A DNA stretch of 64,000 nt from Vanessa cardui (taxonomy: Eukaryota; Arthropoda; Insecta; Lepidoptera; Nymphalidae): the NCBI RefSeq assembly GCF_905220365.1, contig NC_061123.1:4154001-4218000 (forward strand), given 5' to 3'. The notes beneath the pieces are model-generated. The model was not told the DNA's origin. It did not search any database and saw only the letters and a list, made by a program, of their open reading frames with translations. Below, piece by piece: positions 35,345 to 48,255 of the stretch (positions are counted from its first letter, which is position 1; the number at the start of each line of letters is the position of its first letter). The translations under genes were made by a program, and so were the position numbers.

Positions 35345-37825
35345 GCATTTCCGCTTAGGTTACAAATATCTTTAAAAAATCAAGCAACTCTAAATATCCA
35401 TCGAATTCGTATAATTTCGTATTTTTGGACCCGAGTAGAAACATCAGTTAAAGTAAAATATCGCGTTATAAATGACTTTAAAAATTGACGGATTTATTAG
35501 AATTAATGACGTCACGTTCCGCCTTAATATTCAGACCGTAAATATGCGTTCACCGCGTCGTGGAGTCCATATTTGACATTGCAGGATTTGCACAACAAAT
35601 ATCAGATCAATCATTAGGGGCCATTGGGCGAAGTGATAAACTAAGTTAGTGGTAATCGTAAATATTTTGTATTAATGAATTTTTAACGAAAATAGTTGAT
35701 AGATTTATTTTAATAAAGAGTCCCTTACAAACGTGCTTTATATGAAAGGGAATTTTGTATAACAATGTAATTTATGTTATGTATTTTGAAAATGGAATTG
35801 TGTATTGTATTTTTTACACAACTTTACGGCCCAGTAGCCGTTGCAGCCCATGTTGCTTTTAAACGAATATTCAAACCTGCAAACCATCTCATCAAGCTAG
35901 CTTAAGTTTTTCGTAGATAAAAATTGAGTGTATAATTATTCATGAAGATAAAAAGCGCTGAGACGTGCAAACTTGAAAAGACATTCTGGCCTATTTCTAT
36001 CTAACGCAGTGAGCGAGAGGTCGAGCAAACACGCGCGTGTGCTCGTGCAAACGCAAATGAATTCCTCGGATAAATCATTCAATTTATCACTAAACTATCA
36101 ATGCAAAAAAGTCGTTGTTACCGCTACTTTGTAATTCATAATTCCATCTTAATTTTTTATTTGAATTTATCAAGTGTATTTAAAAATAAATAAATAAATG
36201 TTTTATATTCAATGGCCTCCACTTGGAAATGCAGTAGGGTGCCAATGACGCAAATACAAATACATACGTCCAAACCAGGACAAACAGTCGAACAGCCTAC
36301 ACAAATAAATTGCCACGACGGGGCCTCTACCAGTAATATATTTGTACAGCAACCGATTGCATTGATCCAAACATAATATAATTTTCATCGACATACACAT
36401 TAGTCTTTTGGTCAGCGCACATGTTATGCACATCATTGCACCTTGTGGAATATAAGTAGCATTGTCAGGTGCAGTAGTCTATTTAGCTGCTTTACATTGA
36501 GCGAATTGTGATTATAGCGAAAAAAAAAATACTTGTATAAAAAGTCGCAGTGATGACTCTTTTGTTTGTTATTTATTTATCGCTGAAAAACTGCAAATAG
36601 ACTGACTGATAGGTGTTTTATCAGCCCCGAGGCTTGGCTCTGTGTACGAATACAAATAATACCTTATATCTATCCTATCTACCTATACCGAACACGTCCA
36701 TAGAGCAGTCACGAATAGTATGGAACTTAAAAATAAGTTCGAGAAAAACGTATATTTTTAAATGAAGAAAATGATGTATCTTATTGTAATTTGCTTCTCG
36801 ACTGAATCATTCATTCTGAAGATGTCTTAATAACATAGGTTTCTTATCATTAAACATTACTAACAAATATAAACCCTTAGTAGAGTAATTTCAACTGTAT
36901 AGTTATGCTGATTATTTATTATATAGGCAGTTTCTAAATTAAAGCATTTTGAAACGACACGACAGCGTAGTATATCATTTTTAGTTATTTTCAGCGATAA
37001 ATATGTTCAATATAAAGTTGATAGTCAGTATCACTGAACAAAATGATAGTCAAGACAATAAATTTATCATAAAGTGTTAGATCTGCGTGTTTCCTATAAA
37101 TAGAAGATTTATAGTAGACTACTTTTAACGAGCAAATTGTTCCTTGTCACGATATGCTTACATAATAACATATGAAAAATTAAATTTCATATAATTAGAT
37201 GCTATACATAAGCTGATATATACAAATATATTGAATTATCTTTGATGTAATTATACATTTTTAATTAAAATCCGTATATGATCCCAATGGTATCTGATAT
37301 TTTAATTTCAATATTCGTATCCAATTAATATCTGCAAAAAAGGATTTCACAAATACAAGGAAATTAATTAATATCAAATTATATATTTCTTCAAATTATT
37401 ATATGTTTTATAATGATTAGGCTCTGACAAAATATTTAACGAACGAAACTCTTTGGATTTTCTTCTTTACCAATTAAATACATGAGTCTATAAAAAAAAC
37501 AATACCAGTATCCAGTGTACACTTAAGCATTAATTTTGTTTGCTAAAGTAAGCGTTAATGTTTGAAGGTTTGAAGTAAAAAACAGATAATAAAATGTGTA
37601 AAATTAATAAGATGTGACCAAGACTCAAGGCCTAGTAACTACTCTTCAGACTCAGACACCCCACTCGACCTCAAACGCTCTACTCACTGTGACCCTGAGA
37701 ATAATTACGAGTCCACACTTCTGATGATCGAATTTTAGCTCAGTTTGTCGTTTATAATTAACACAGTTTATACTTTATAATAACCAATAACCCTTATGTA
37801 AATCATGATATAAATATAAAACCTC
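35345..37825. other. No gene seen; SINE-like tail at 36180-36440
   Basis: Mostly AT-rich. At 36170-36440 a GC-richer block ends, on the minus strand, in ATTTATTTATTTATTTTTAA, which looks like a retroposon tail; the 75-codon frame there shows no domain. CACGCGCGTGTGCTCGTGC near 36030 is an isolated alternating stretch. Confidence 0.4.
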
Positions 37826-37826
37826 A

Positions 37827-37947
37827 TCATTACATAGCATAAAATAGTATGTCTCTATGTATGCTCACTGACAATATAGTAAAGAAACAAGAAATAATGT
37901 GTAGTATATTTAGTGTCGGTATTGCACCCGTGCAGCAGGGGCGCTAG
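37827..37947 (+). mobile_element. Helitron-like element, short internal-deletion copy
   Basis: 121 bp. Both ends are intact: A before TCATTACATAGCATAAAATA, and CACCCGTGCAGCAGGGGCGC ending CTAG before TT. About half of the body is deleted compared with the 251-bp copy. Confidence 0.78.
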
Positions 37948-37949
37948 TT

Positions 37950-40880
37950 AACATAATAATAGATAGTTCTTTTTGTAAACTAATGTAAAATTGTTTTTAA
38001 AATGCTGATCGTAGTCACTAAACACTGCACTCTCATTGGTTGGCTAATGCGTCATTAGCTTTCGACTAATGTCTTTTCAACATAAAGTTGGTTCTCTAAT
38101 GTGACTTTTATCAGCAATTAAGACACTGAAGCGTAGTGACGATCCATTTTTAATGTTTACACGATTATATCAAGATCACGAGTAAACCCGAATGAATATT
38201 GCGGTATTTTACAACAGGTCTTCAGTTAAAAATATCAAGAACAGTGGATTTTCAGGTTTTATTCATCGTTGATCCTTTTCGGTATTTTATAATGCATTTA
38301 AAATATAAACATGAAGTATAATTTAAGGAATTAATTATATTAAATTTTGTTTTAACTTTTCGAAACAAGCCCAGATATATAATAATTTATTTAGCATAAT
38401 CAAAATTTTAATAAAGACGTATTATAAAAAAATTGGGTTTCATTTTAAAATTAACACTTAGGCATATTTCAGGCGTATAACGGAACGTAATGAGCACAGA
38501 CATAAAAAGCTAATATCCAATTTAATTTTGTTGACATAAAAAAGGTTTTAAAACTACATTAATAAAGAACGATCAAAAAGTTTTTATACATTATTTAATA
38601 TATTAATAAATATTTAACTTTCAAGATTAAATTGACTTACATTTTTATTATTATTTATATATGGATTATTTACAGACGCATATCATATTTTACATATATC
38701 ATAATACATTTTATTACATTTTAGGGCTTGTAGTGACGTCTATGTACAGAAACATCGTTGTTCTAGCCGTAGGTATTATACAAAACATCGTAACCTAGTC
38801 ACAAGCTTTACGATGTCCTATATAAGATGTTAACATTATGTTGTACCTTATGGAAGACATCTAGGCATTATCATTTGGATTGGAATTGTGTTCTTTATTT
38901 CTATATATACAATATTCCAGTGACCATAACAATAAACATGGCAGGCAGCATAATGTCAAAGCGTAGAACGCTGGTATGTAATTTTGATAAACGTCTTTCA
39001 GCATCCCTGAAACAGATGAAATATAATTTATCGTATATTAAATAGTAATTACGTAGTTTCAAATAAATTAATACATTATGAAAACCGACTTTTGAAACAA
39101 AAAAAGCAACTGAATTTTTTAAGCTAGCAATACTATGTGTTTTTATTTTGTGATTCTGACTTTATAACTTAAAAATACAAATGTAGGCAAAGACCGACCA
39201 GTTCAGTACCATTTTATAACATCTTTGTCAAACGATATTCTGTTTTTTTTTTTTTTTATAAGTAGCTACTTATTTTTAGCTAAAGACGAGCTTCAGTGTT
39301 GTCATTGTAACAAAAAATGAAAATGAAAAATAAAATATTCCAAAAATTCTAATTCATATAGCATTGGAATATTTGGACTATTCTATTTATACGGATCTTC
39401 CAATTTTCAAGAATAATTGTGAATTCTTAATTTCTTATAAGATCACATTATATAATAAAGACTTATAATATGTTTTAATCGATAACTTATAAGAATAAAC
39501 ATATATAACCATTCTTAATAGTCCTTGGAATAACCTTAAATAGATTTTTTGTATATTATTACAATATGAAAAAATATTTTGGAGAATCCTTTTCTAAATT
39601 TTTGTACTGGATTTAAGATATTTTATTCAATCCGCTTCGTTATTTTATCCAAATAGGTTAGATATAAGTCTATTCAACAAACGAATATTTTTACATGTCT
39701 GTCGGAATGGAAACATCTAGAATTGCTCCACTTTACCATGAATAAACACTTCAATCTAAAAATACGCCGCGTGTAGCAATATGCGCTAGAAAATTGAATT
39801 CATGCAAGAACACATATTTTCGAGCAAGTTTTCAAACTTGGATTATAGGAATGAGCTATGTAGTCGTTTAAATCCTAAATTCGATTTTAAATTGTTTTCG
39901 AGACTTTAAACTATGAGATAATCAGATTTCAAGATCAATGCAAATTCTGTTATAGTTCTAATTTTAAAATATGTACTTTTTTATACATTTATTTTATTAT
40001 TATTAAATTGGCTCTTTTAATTTAAATATATTTTGTACATTTTAATTGTACACATTCGTTTCGCCGAACTTCTTTCACTGGCTGTCGATATCAGATCGCT
40101 TTGGGCAATAAGACCTCCTTACACACTTTTCTTAAAACGAATGTCACATCACTTTAACAAGGTTCATTATCCATATAAGGTGTCATGGAATAAAATAAAA
40201 AAAAACATTGCCAGAAAAACCTCGTTTTGGCGAAATTTTTTACATCTCCATTTAAAGGACAGTGTTGTTTTATTTGCATAACCATTTTGTTGGAACATCG
40301 TACCAAAATGTAATGTTCACAAGATTAAGGTCACAGTGGCAATTTAACGTGTGGAAAAGGATTTTAATTTGAAAAGTTTTTAGACACAGCTTCATTTTAG
40401 TTTTAGCACTTGTGCCGCAGAACTGACGTTTAATTTAGCAGAGGTGCTGTATGTCGAGATGAAAAACAGTACGTTGGGAACAACTCCATAAAATATGCAA
40501 AAATATTGAAGAGATATTTAGGAAATATTTAGGAATAATTTTTAATGTTAAAACATTTATTGCATATTCAAATGATAATATTAAAAAAAATTACGGCTTT
40601 TTCGGGTTTAAGTTAAACACTAATATCTATCTTCCTGCCATTATTGATTCGAACTTTGAAAAAAGAAGACACAGACTCTAAACAATATACATAGATTTAG
40701 CAGTTCATAATTATAATTTGATTAGAATTCAATGATGAAATACAATGCAGCTCAAGCATATTAGATGAAAATCTACCATGAACCGTTCACAAACACCCAT
40801 TAGATTCGCATGATATAATGAGCTCTAAATTCAGCATTGATATATATATTATATTAAAATAAGATTAAATCTATAACATA
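37950..40880. other. No gene seen; expected place of the gene A last exon
   Basis: I looked on the minus strand for a short exon coding a R-D-x-x-G-S-Y motif, a hydrophobic helix and a basic tail, preceded by a pyrimidine-rich AG. None was found. The 82-codon plus-strand frame at 40033-40281 has no recognisable domain. Confidence 0.4.
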
Positions 40881-40881
40881 C

Positions 40882-41073
40882 CAATAAATGGGGAGAAAAC
40901 GATATTAACCAATCCAGTGGCTAGCATGAACAGCGCGTAGGCTCCTGTGAAATCTTTATGGGGTACGTGGTTCGATATGACGAGTGGACTGGTTACGTGC
41001 AGCCATGCCCGAAGTACGCCCAGAAGACTCGTTACGACAGCGACCCATACAAATTGGCGTACATGAAGAATTA
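40882..41073 (-). CDS. Gene A exon 7 (TM10-TM11)
   Basis: 192 nt, equal to gene B exon 7. Encodes a helix with TSLLGVLRAWLHV, then SPLVISNHVPHKDFTGAY, and a last visible helix FMLATGLVNIVFSPFIG. The donor GTATGT follows a single G that must be completed downstream, so the gene does not stop here. Confidence 0.83.
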
Positions 41074-44000
41074 CTGAAATCAGAAAAATATATATTCACC
41101 AAAATAAAAACGGTTCAATTTAAAAATATACCACTGAATAAGGTACAGTACGCTGTACAGTATTATATAGATTATAAATAGATGGGTATATATTTTAAGG
41201 TTATCATGATTTCTAAATTGTGGTAACTTTATAGTCTTACAGTATTTTAAATTTAGATTGAAAAAATAACTGTAAAGACGTACTGTACTGTACATTAAAT
41301 AAAGTATATAATGTAAGAGTTTTGACATATTGCGCAATTCGTATTAAATTCTAAATACACTGAAATATTTGGTTGAATTGGTGCCGAATGTTTCTAAGTA
41401 CGTTAAACTAAGTTTCGCTTAAAGTATTTATTATAATTATGATCATAGGCATTAATACTTGAACGCATTTGAATAATTGCTTATTCTTGCATAATTTATT
41501 ATTATGACGCTAATGTAGAGTGACTTGAATAAGTTACAAAAATAGCTCTTAAAGTGTAAACATTTCCATTGTAATATACACACAACATTGCTAATGACAC
41601 AAACTTATCGTGCGCTAATATTAGTTCGTGGGCCATAATTATAATAGGCTTAAGTACTTAGATGATTAAATAGAGACCTATTCTTGCTGTCAGAGTTAAA
41701 AATGTTGCTAGGAAGAACAGCAATCTTGTGTTTACATTGATGATACTGCTTAATAATGCAAGACCAAAACGACCCGCTACATCTGCGCCGGCGCTGATTG
41801 ATATACACGCCGCTACCTCATTCTGAAAATAATTTTCAAATAAATTTATTGTGTGGAAAAAAAAATGACATTTGTATTTTACAATTTCATCGTTTAAAAA
41901 TCTTTAAAAAATAATTAAATAACAGCCATATGTGTCCTATTGTTAGGCAAGAGCCTCCACGATGATGAAGAGAGGACAGTGGACTGAAGTCTGTGTATTG
42001 ATACAAACATGCGTTTCATTAATTTTTACTAATAAAATTTTCCCTTTCCGCCTCGCAGATATTTAACTGCTAACTATAAACTAAAATTTGTAACAAAAAA
42101 CTTAGCGATGGTTTTTGGAAAGAATTCACGTAGTTTATTCATTGACCTTTTTGGTTCTCATTTGACATCTATTTATAAATACTTAATGGGCGCTTACCGT
42201 ATCAAATTCATATTGATACAAAAGCATCGGTTGTAAGATGAAAAATATCAAATCGGAGAAATTAACAAAACTCTGTCCAATACATATATTGCAGAAGACG
42301 GGATCTTTTAAAGTTTTCACATTTAAAATTTCCAAGAAATTGTTCCTGTAAAATAAGAAATGAAAATGTTTGTACAATCACATTTTATACGAGGACAAAA
42401 AGAACAAATAGTTTAAAAATAATGATAAGCAATGTAGGCCATGTCGTCAGACGAAGAAATCAGGTAAGGTAAGACAAGTTATAAGTCGAAACATTATATA
42501 TGTAGATCCAATAGATGCTGTAGATGCTAATATATCATTTCATATTATTTCACTCTAGCGAACTGCTCCGGATTCATGCAGGTGCATTATAATAGTAAGA
42601 GATCAGGTTCAACCAGATTTTACAATGTAAGCACAACTAATGTGTTTATTTTCGAAATTACATCAAAAACTTTTAAAATTATGAGTGCATCTGTACTAGG
42701 TATATTGTCCATGTAATGGATACAAAATATTCCTCTTGAATCACTCTATCTATTAAAAAACGCCATCAATATCATCGTATAGTACGACACAACTTAGATG
42801 TCGCATCGGCAAAATTCGTAAAAACCGATCACATCCGAATGAAGTACGCTATCCCAAATTATCAATATTTATTTCTCATGCGAATATGATCTTTGCACAA
42901 ACGTAATAACTTGTAATATCATATGACCGAATATATTCGTCAATTTAACACGCCAATTTACATGCACTTGTTTTCTCTGACATAGGGACAGACAGCGGCA
43001 GGTGACTTTGTTTTATACTATGTAATGATGATGTATATACTTATATTCTGCAAAGTCATGCCATTCAACAGTTATACTAAAATTAATATATACATACCCC
43101 AGCGTGGTTATTGACTTTTTATTATCAAGTGTTTTATCTTCATGCGAGACATTGCTCATTTTATGATCATGTAGTAAATCAACATTTTCATCTCTTTCCT
43201 TCTTTACTTCTATCTCATCTGTAAGAAATCAGCCGTGATATAGTAAATTATATATAATGCTGATAGCATTTATATGAGATAAAAATACTTGCTGTTCGTG
43301 TTTTCTTAATGTCTGTTACCATCGTGAACATTCCTGGAAAAGTATGTAAAGATATTCCACTTATTATGAGTAAGGTTGCTCTGAATCCGTAGTTTGATAA
43401 TATCACTTTTATCAGTTGTGGATACCAAATTAAAATGAGCCCTTGCGTCGCTTTTATTAAGCTCATCACTTGAGTTCGCTTCTTCACAAAGTAATGGTTT
43501 ATTGTTGAGTAACAAACAGGGACCATCATTCCGAAACCAATTCCTTGAAGTAGCCCAAATGTGAAGGGAAGTTGATTTGCACTCGTTATGATTAATGTTA
43601 GAAATGAGCCCGTCGTCATCAAGAAGGCTCCGATAAAACCTCCGAGTTTCAAAGAATACTTTTTAGATATCACGTTCAAAGTCAAACCTAAAAAATATAT
43701 AAAGTTGTAATTGTAGTATAAATCAACAAAGTGTTAGGTTCTGATACATTATGTAAACATTTGTTATGTTTAATAACATTTTTTAGTCTAACAGATAACA
43801 ATAAATATTCAATTATAGAATACTTTGATTTGAATTCAAATTCACGATCATTTTGTTCCTTTTCGATTCTAATAATAAGAAATATTCATTTATAAACTTA
43901 ATTGAAGAAGAAATGGCAATATTAGTATTGATGAAAAATCCATAAATTCACACAGAGCCGAGATGGTCCAATATCAACAGTGTGTGATCGATGGGCCTCT

Positions 44001-45485
44001 ATGGCGCCTCTTTGGTCAAAAACACGGTCGAATATATGCGGAACTAAGATTCAAATTTCGCAACGGAGAGTAGCCATCATCATACCATGCATTTATACAG
44101 AAACATCGCACCTTTAGTAATTCCGGCGAATATGGATGCGAGAGTATCAGGACAGTGTCTTTCATCCTAAATTATTTAACAATGGACGTGGTATTGTTTA
44201 GTCTACATAGGAGGCCTCTCAGAAATTTTCCATTGCATACATATCTTTGAATCCAAAAAAGAGCCGTGTGGTGATGTAAATAATAAGCCTTTTGCTCAAA
44301 AGTAGATGATGTCTCAGCCCAACTACGGGACATTTACAGAGGGTAATTTACTTTTTTCTGTATTTATCATCAAACTGTAAGATATTTCGCATGTTGCCAA
44401 AATATAAATATACCTACGTCATGTTCACATACCTCCTATTGCTAACATCATAGAAAATACACCGTGAGCAGTTGTTAAGGATTTGGCATTTGAATTTGTT
44501 TCAATTATAAAATCCTTGTATATCAAGCCAAACGAGTTCACGTGGCCGATGCCAGCGATCTGGAAATTAAAAAAAAAACATCTCAGTTGTCAAACATTCT
44601 TTTTTTAGAATCCTAGAAGCTATATAGCGATTTGAAGGAATCATAGCAGTTGTTTTTTTATACGATTATTTTTAGTCTGTGCCAGATTTTTACAACGATA
44701 TTTTGAATTCAGAGATGACGGTCTTTAACTCATAAGCCGTGTGTATAGTAGATTGAAGGTTAATGTAACAAAATAAACACAACCTATAGGTATATTGCAA
44801 AGTTTCTGCTATTGTTACATTAAACTATGCAAAATGGAATAGTTCAACTGCTCAAAGTAATGTAATATTTATATGTATTTAACACAGATTAGAACAGATA
44901 TTTGAGTACCTATTTCCGATATGAGTTCATGCTATTTACATAATTAAATAATAATATTAAACGCACAATATATTGAAATTGCACCATTCATTATTAATAT
45001 TGTTATTATGTCTCTGTATTTCAATCATATTATTTATTATTTACTGAGATTTAAATAAAATGACAAAAATAAGAATATGAAACAGTATTTATTTACTAGT
45101 TTTAATGTAATACGATATATTATCATGTTTGAAGATCCTAGATTTCAGAACAGTCTTTCCTCGTTTATATTCATAGGAATTTGATTCATATCTAGTAAAT
45201 ATTAGAGGCCTATTTCAAATAGCTCAGATATTATTGTATATCTTAAACATATAAAACGATTTAGTTACTAAGCTAGATAAACGAATAATGATACTAATAT
45301 ACTCCGATTAATGATACACTACATGCTTATATTATTAGATTATTTACTTTGTATTTAATAAATAGAATTAAATAACTGTGTTTACTTACAAATGTTATGA
45401 TTGTACCAAAACACACAACATATCCCCATTTGTCTTTATCCGAAACACATCTTACACTTTTCTTCTTGTCAATTTTTGTATTCAT
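40882..45485 (-). CDS. Gene A: SLC16/monocarboxylate-transporter-like MFS carrier (7 exons seen, 3' exon not found)
   Basis: Membrane carrier of the major facilitator superfamily, closest in pattern to the SLC16 (monocarboxylate transporter) group; substrate unknown. Exons on the minus strand: 45390-45485, 44433-44559, 43289-43687, 43098-43218, 42198-42345, 41678-41822, 40882-41073. They join in one frame to about 409 residues. The ATG at 45485 is the first Met after an in-frame TAG upstream. Features fitting the family: a WGY motif at the start of TM1 (residues 20-22), a glycine-rich TM4 (LLQGIGFGMMVP) followed by YFVKKR before TM5, a charged central loop of about 40 residues in exon 4, and a C-terminal bundle with VLRAWLHV and TGAYALFMLATG. 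All visible introns have GT donors and AG acceptors. The carried-over G after exon 7 needs one more exon, corresponding to exon 8 of gene B, which I could not find. Family assignment is by pattern recognition, not a search. Confidence 0.85.
41678..41822 (-). CDS. Gene A exon 6 (TM8-TM9)
   Basis: 145 nt, equal to gene B exon 6. Encodes NEVAACISISAGADVAGRFG, where the A-D-x-x-G-R stretch is the conserved turn of the C-terminal bundle, then LALLSSIINVNTRLLFFLATF. The donor is the less usual GTCTCT, but the frame runs correctly into exon 7. Confidence 0.82.
42198..42345 (-). CDS. Gene A exon 5 (entry to C-terminal half, TM7)
   Basis: 148 nt, the same length and phase as gene B exon 5. Encodes NFLEILNVKTLKDPVF, then a hydrophobic helix ending FFILQPMLLYQYEFDT. 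The LKDPVF pattern before TM7 recurs as LKDLVY in gene B and is typical of SLC16 carriers (inference from family knowledge). Confidence 0.82.
42693..43028 (-). mobile_element. Helitron-like element interrupted by a MITE (gene A intron 4)
   Basis: Left part TATTGTCCATGTAATGGATA, CCTCTTGAATCACTCTATCT; the MITE occupies 42780-42982; the right part AGGGACAGACAGCGGC and GACTTTGTTTTATACTATGT ends in TGA before T, the inverted TC start. The CTAG end is missing. Confidence 0.72.
42780..42982. mobile_element. Tc1/mariner-type MITE, copy 2 (3' truncated, inside a Helitron-like element)
   Basis: Begins TAGTACGACACAACTTAGAT after a TA and follows copy 1 closely for about 200 bp, then breaks off at about 42982, where the host Helitron-like sequence resumes (AGGGACAGAC). 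The right inverted end is lost. Lies in gene A intron 4. Confidence 0.8.
43098..43218 (-). CDS. Gene A exon 4 (short central cytoplasmic loop)
   Basis: 121 nt coding about 40 residues, rich in K, E, D and H (for example EVKKERDENVDLLHDHK), with no membrane segment. This is the loop between the two six-helix halves. Acceptor TTCTTACAG, donor GTATGT, leaving two bases that the first base of exon 5 completes. The matching exon of gene B is about three times as long. Confidence 0.75.
43289..43687 (-). CDS. Gene A exon 3 (TM2-TM6 of the N-terminal half)
   Basis: This 399-nt exon carries most of the N-terminal bundle. It runs through a basic cytoplasmic turn (SKKYSLK), a hydrophobic helix (GGFIGAFLMTTGSFLTLII), the glycine-rich TM4 LLQGIGFGMMVPVCYS, then YFVKKR, a diagnostic SLC16-type position, and two more helices ending near DIKKTRTA. 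Donor choice: a GC donor at ACA|GCAAGT would put a stop into exon 4, while GT four bases further (GCAA|GTATTT) keeps the frame open, so I ended the exon at 43289. Confidence 0.85.
44433..44559 (-). CDS. Gene A exon 2 (end of TM1, start of TM2)
   Basis: A 127-nt exon in phase 0 to phase 1. It encodes IAGIGHVNSFGLIYKDF, then a short polar stretch and AHGVFSMMLAIG, which fits the TM1 exit and TM2 of an SLC16 carrier (family pattern: SFG followed by a short extracellular stretch). The acceptor is ...TTTCCAG and the donor GTATGT. Confidence 0.8.
45390..45485 (-). CDS. Gene A exon 1 (start codon, TM1 entry)
   Basis: Encodes 32 residues beginning MNTKIDKKKS: a basic cytoplasmic N-terminus, then DKDKWGYVVCFGTIITF, the start of TM1. 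It matches the family's usual D-G-G-W-G-W region, but only the W-G pair is kept. The donor is GTAAGT at 45389 reading leftwards, phase 0. An in-frame TAG lies 16 codons upstream of the ATG with no earlier Met, which fixes the start. Confidence 0.82.
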
Positions 45486-45489
45486 TCTT

Positions 45490-48250
45490 ATAAATAGTTC
45501 CGTTGTTCCTTCTCTATTGCCACAGACAGACTAAACTACCGGATGCATTAGATAAAAGTCTATATGACTATACGTGTCAGCTCGTAGTAAATGGACTGTG
45601 TGTTCACACCGATAAAACTTCTTTGTTCGTTCGTATCTGCAATGTTAGTGCGTTTTGAAATAATTTCGCTGTTTTGTATTCTATCGTGACTTTTTGTTTC
45701 TTATCATCACGATTTTATTTACATTGATAATTTTTTGATAATGCTATTAATTTTAGATTATAGTTAATGTAATCAGTACTCTACTTCCTATTATTTTTCT
45801 AATGACTATAATGATGTAATGTTGTTGAAAAGGTCATGGCAGTTTGTGTATTTATAATAAAATATGATTTGTGTACGTATGACTTTTCTTATTGTTTGTT
45901 AAAAAAAATCCAGTGGATATCCTAGATACGTATCTATAAGAGTCCCAAAACCCAAGCGATTTGATTTCGAAGGATTTATACTATATTATGATAATACTTT
46001 AATATTGGCAATAAGATAAAGTTTTTTACAATGTTATGACTATTAAAAAAATTAGCACATTATTTGTGTCAAAAGGTCGATATAAGAATAGATTTGTTTA
46101 AGTATGTCAACAATATAATGAAGTTAAATACGGACGTGCGTTCATTAGGATAAATAGGTCACCTGATGGCTCTACCGTAAAAAAAATGTAGTATAAGAAA
46201 TATTCATTCTTTAAAACACTAATACGACACTAACCTTCAACAATACTAAACCAAATAACAATATTAAGTCCTGTGGTCGGTAGATATGTATCTCATAAGT
46301 GTATAGTACTACCCACCCAGACGGATTAGCACCAAGCTTACCATCAAATAAATCAATTATTGAATTGTTAATCATTTCATCGAATCAATTAAGTAGATTA
46401 ATAACCTAAATGTGCCGCTACATATCAATTATCAAATATCTAGATCAGCTTGGCTTTAAACAATTAAGACAGATCCTAATTGATGTAAGACATCTTTGCG
46501 TAGTTATTGAATAATAGTTCAGAATAATAATATTTTTTATTATGAAGCACAACCAACCGGACTGGCTTTTTTTATTGCATTGGTTTTATTGAGTATACTC
46601 GAAAAATATGTTGCAAATAGACAAACATTCAAACATTATACCTATACGTAATCAGATGGAAGTTCTTGCTAATTTATTATGTGATTGAGGCGTTACATTG
46701 TAATTCGTGCATCGAATATCTAAAAAAAAAAAATTAAAATAATATTTTGCAAAAGTAAGCCGAAGGTTCCCTTAGTACTGTATTTCATAATATTACAGTA
46801 GAATAAAACAAAACTTATGATAGATAGCTCAAGGAAAAAAATCTAATAAAAACAAATTCCGAGGATACATATGTATATCACATCAAATTGCTTTAAATTG
46901 TTTTTGGAGAAGAGTAGAAAATCCTGTATGTGTAGTAAATTAACATATATGTATTTTGGCCCATGTTAAATGCCCGATGTATTCAAGGTACGTGATGGTA
47001 CACAATAATGGGGTACACGTAAAGGAGTAAGGGTTAATAAACGGTTAATGAGTACATTACATAAATTATCTCCTTGCATTCATATACAATGCTTGTTAAT
47101 GCAGATACAGTTACCGTTGGACAGATAGTTTTAAGCACACCAAAGTGTGTCGTCAATATAAAAATCAGGAAAGCTTAAAAGAAAGTTGTGTGTAAAAAAG
47201 TACCATATTTATTTCCAACAGTTTTATTGTTTAATATCCAGAGATCTTTTTGATATTGTACGTACTTATTTTCTTTACAGTATAAGATTTTAAATTAACA
47301 TGGTTATTTTTATTACTAAAGTTATTAATTGCGGGATCAATTTAAATAAAAATAATAAAATTTGGATCCCTTAATTAATACCTTCTTTGCAGTAGTATCT
47401 ATTTATAAACATAATATAACATACACATTTATTAGAGTTGATAATCTTTATAACATTGAGTATTATAAGCTGATATGTTAATGTAAAATACTTTTTTTTG
47501 GTAAATATGTAATATAAGAATATTGGAAATAGCAAGTTTTAACAAGTATATCTATTTATACAAATTAATGGCACATATTACTAGACAATATAACTCGGTT
47601 TATATATTTTCTTAAGTATATATTTAGTATATATCCGTACGACGTACATATAAAAATAAAATATAACATAAACTAATTTCTTAGTACTATTATAATAGCC
47701 TATTACGAACACAATAAGAGTCTTAACGTAGCTGAACACATAACTTTAGTATTTCAAATGGTGCACAGCATTTATATCACAAACTCCTGTTCCACTTATG
47801 CATTGCTTTTGTTTATACGTATACATGCAAGATTGCTATTTAAAATAATCAGGCGCTTTCATTTAAATTTTCATACAATATTCTATTTCATAATACTTTT
47901 ACATTTAAAGTAGAATACATATGTTATTTTTGATTATTCAGAGTAAAAACATTTTTGTTATTTTCAATGTATAAATAAATTGATATTTGCAATAGATTAT
48001 AATATTTTACATTCCTTTTTTTTTCCGTTAATACCGTTATTGTATCAACATATTTGGATAGATGGATTTTTTAATGAATAGTTAACAATATAGTAAAATT
48101 GAGTTTGTAGGTTCTTTGGGTACTTGCGTTATAATGTTTGTTTTAACAATCACAATATATTTTAAAGTAAAACGTTTAAATCGACACTGACGTGTGGGTA
48201 TAAACAGCTTTCAACTGAAAGTCTTTTTAAAAATATCATTTTTAGATCAC
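45490..48250. other. Spacer between genes A and B
   Basis: About 2.8 kb between the gene A start codon and the gene B stop codon, which must hold the gene A promoter and the gene B 3' UTR. One diverged family B repeat at 46145-46345. I could not place a TATA box or a poly-A site with confidence. Confidence 0.5.
46145..46345 (-). mobile_element. Family B repeat, strongly diverged, between genes A and B
   Basis: Recognisable ends only: GGTCACCTGATGGCTCTACC on the left, and ACTACCCACCCAGACGGATT with AGCTTACCATCAAATAA on the right. The middle is barely alignable by eye. Confidence 0.55.
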
Positions 48251-48255
48251 TTTAA

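Noticed and set aside
36209..36436. 75-codon minus-strand frame as the gene A last exon
   Set aside because: It has no R-D-x-x-G-S-Y motif and no single hydrophobic helix; the block ends in a TTTATT-type retroposon tail.
43261..43290. GC donor at the end of gene A exon 3
   Set aside because: ACA|GCAAGT looks like a GC-AG donor, but using it puts a TAG three codons into exon 4; the GT four bases on keeps the frame.
43306..43515. 69-codon minus-strand frame overlapping gene A exon 3
   Set aside because: Out of frame with the exon, which has membrane helices and conserved motifs in the other frame.
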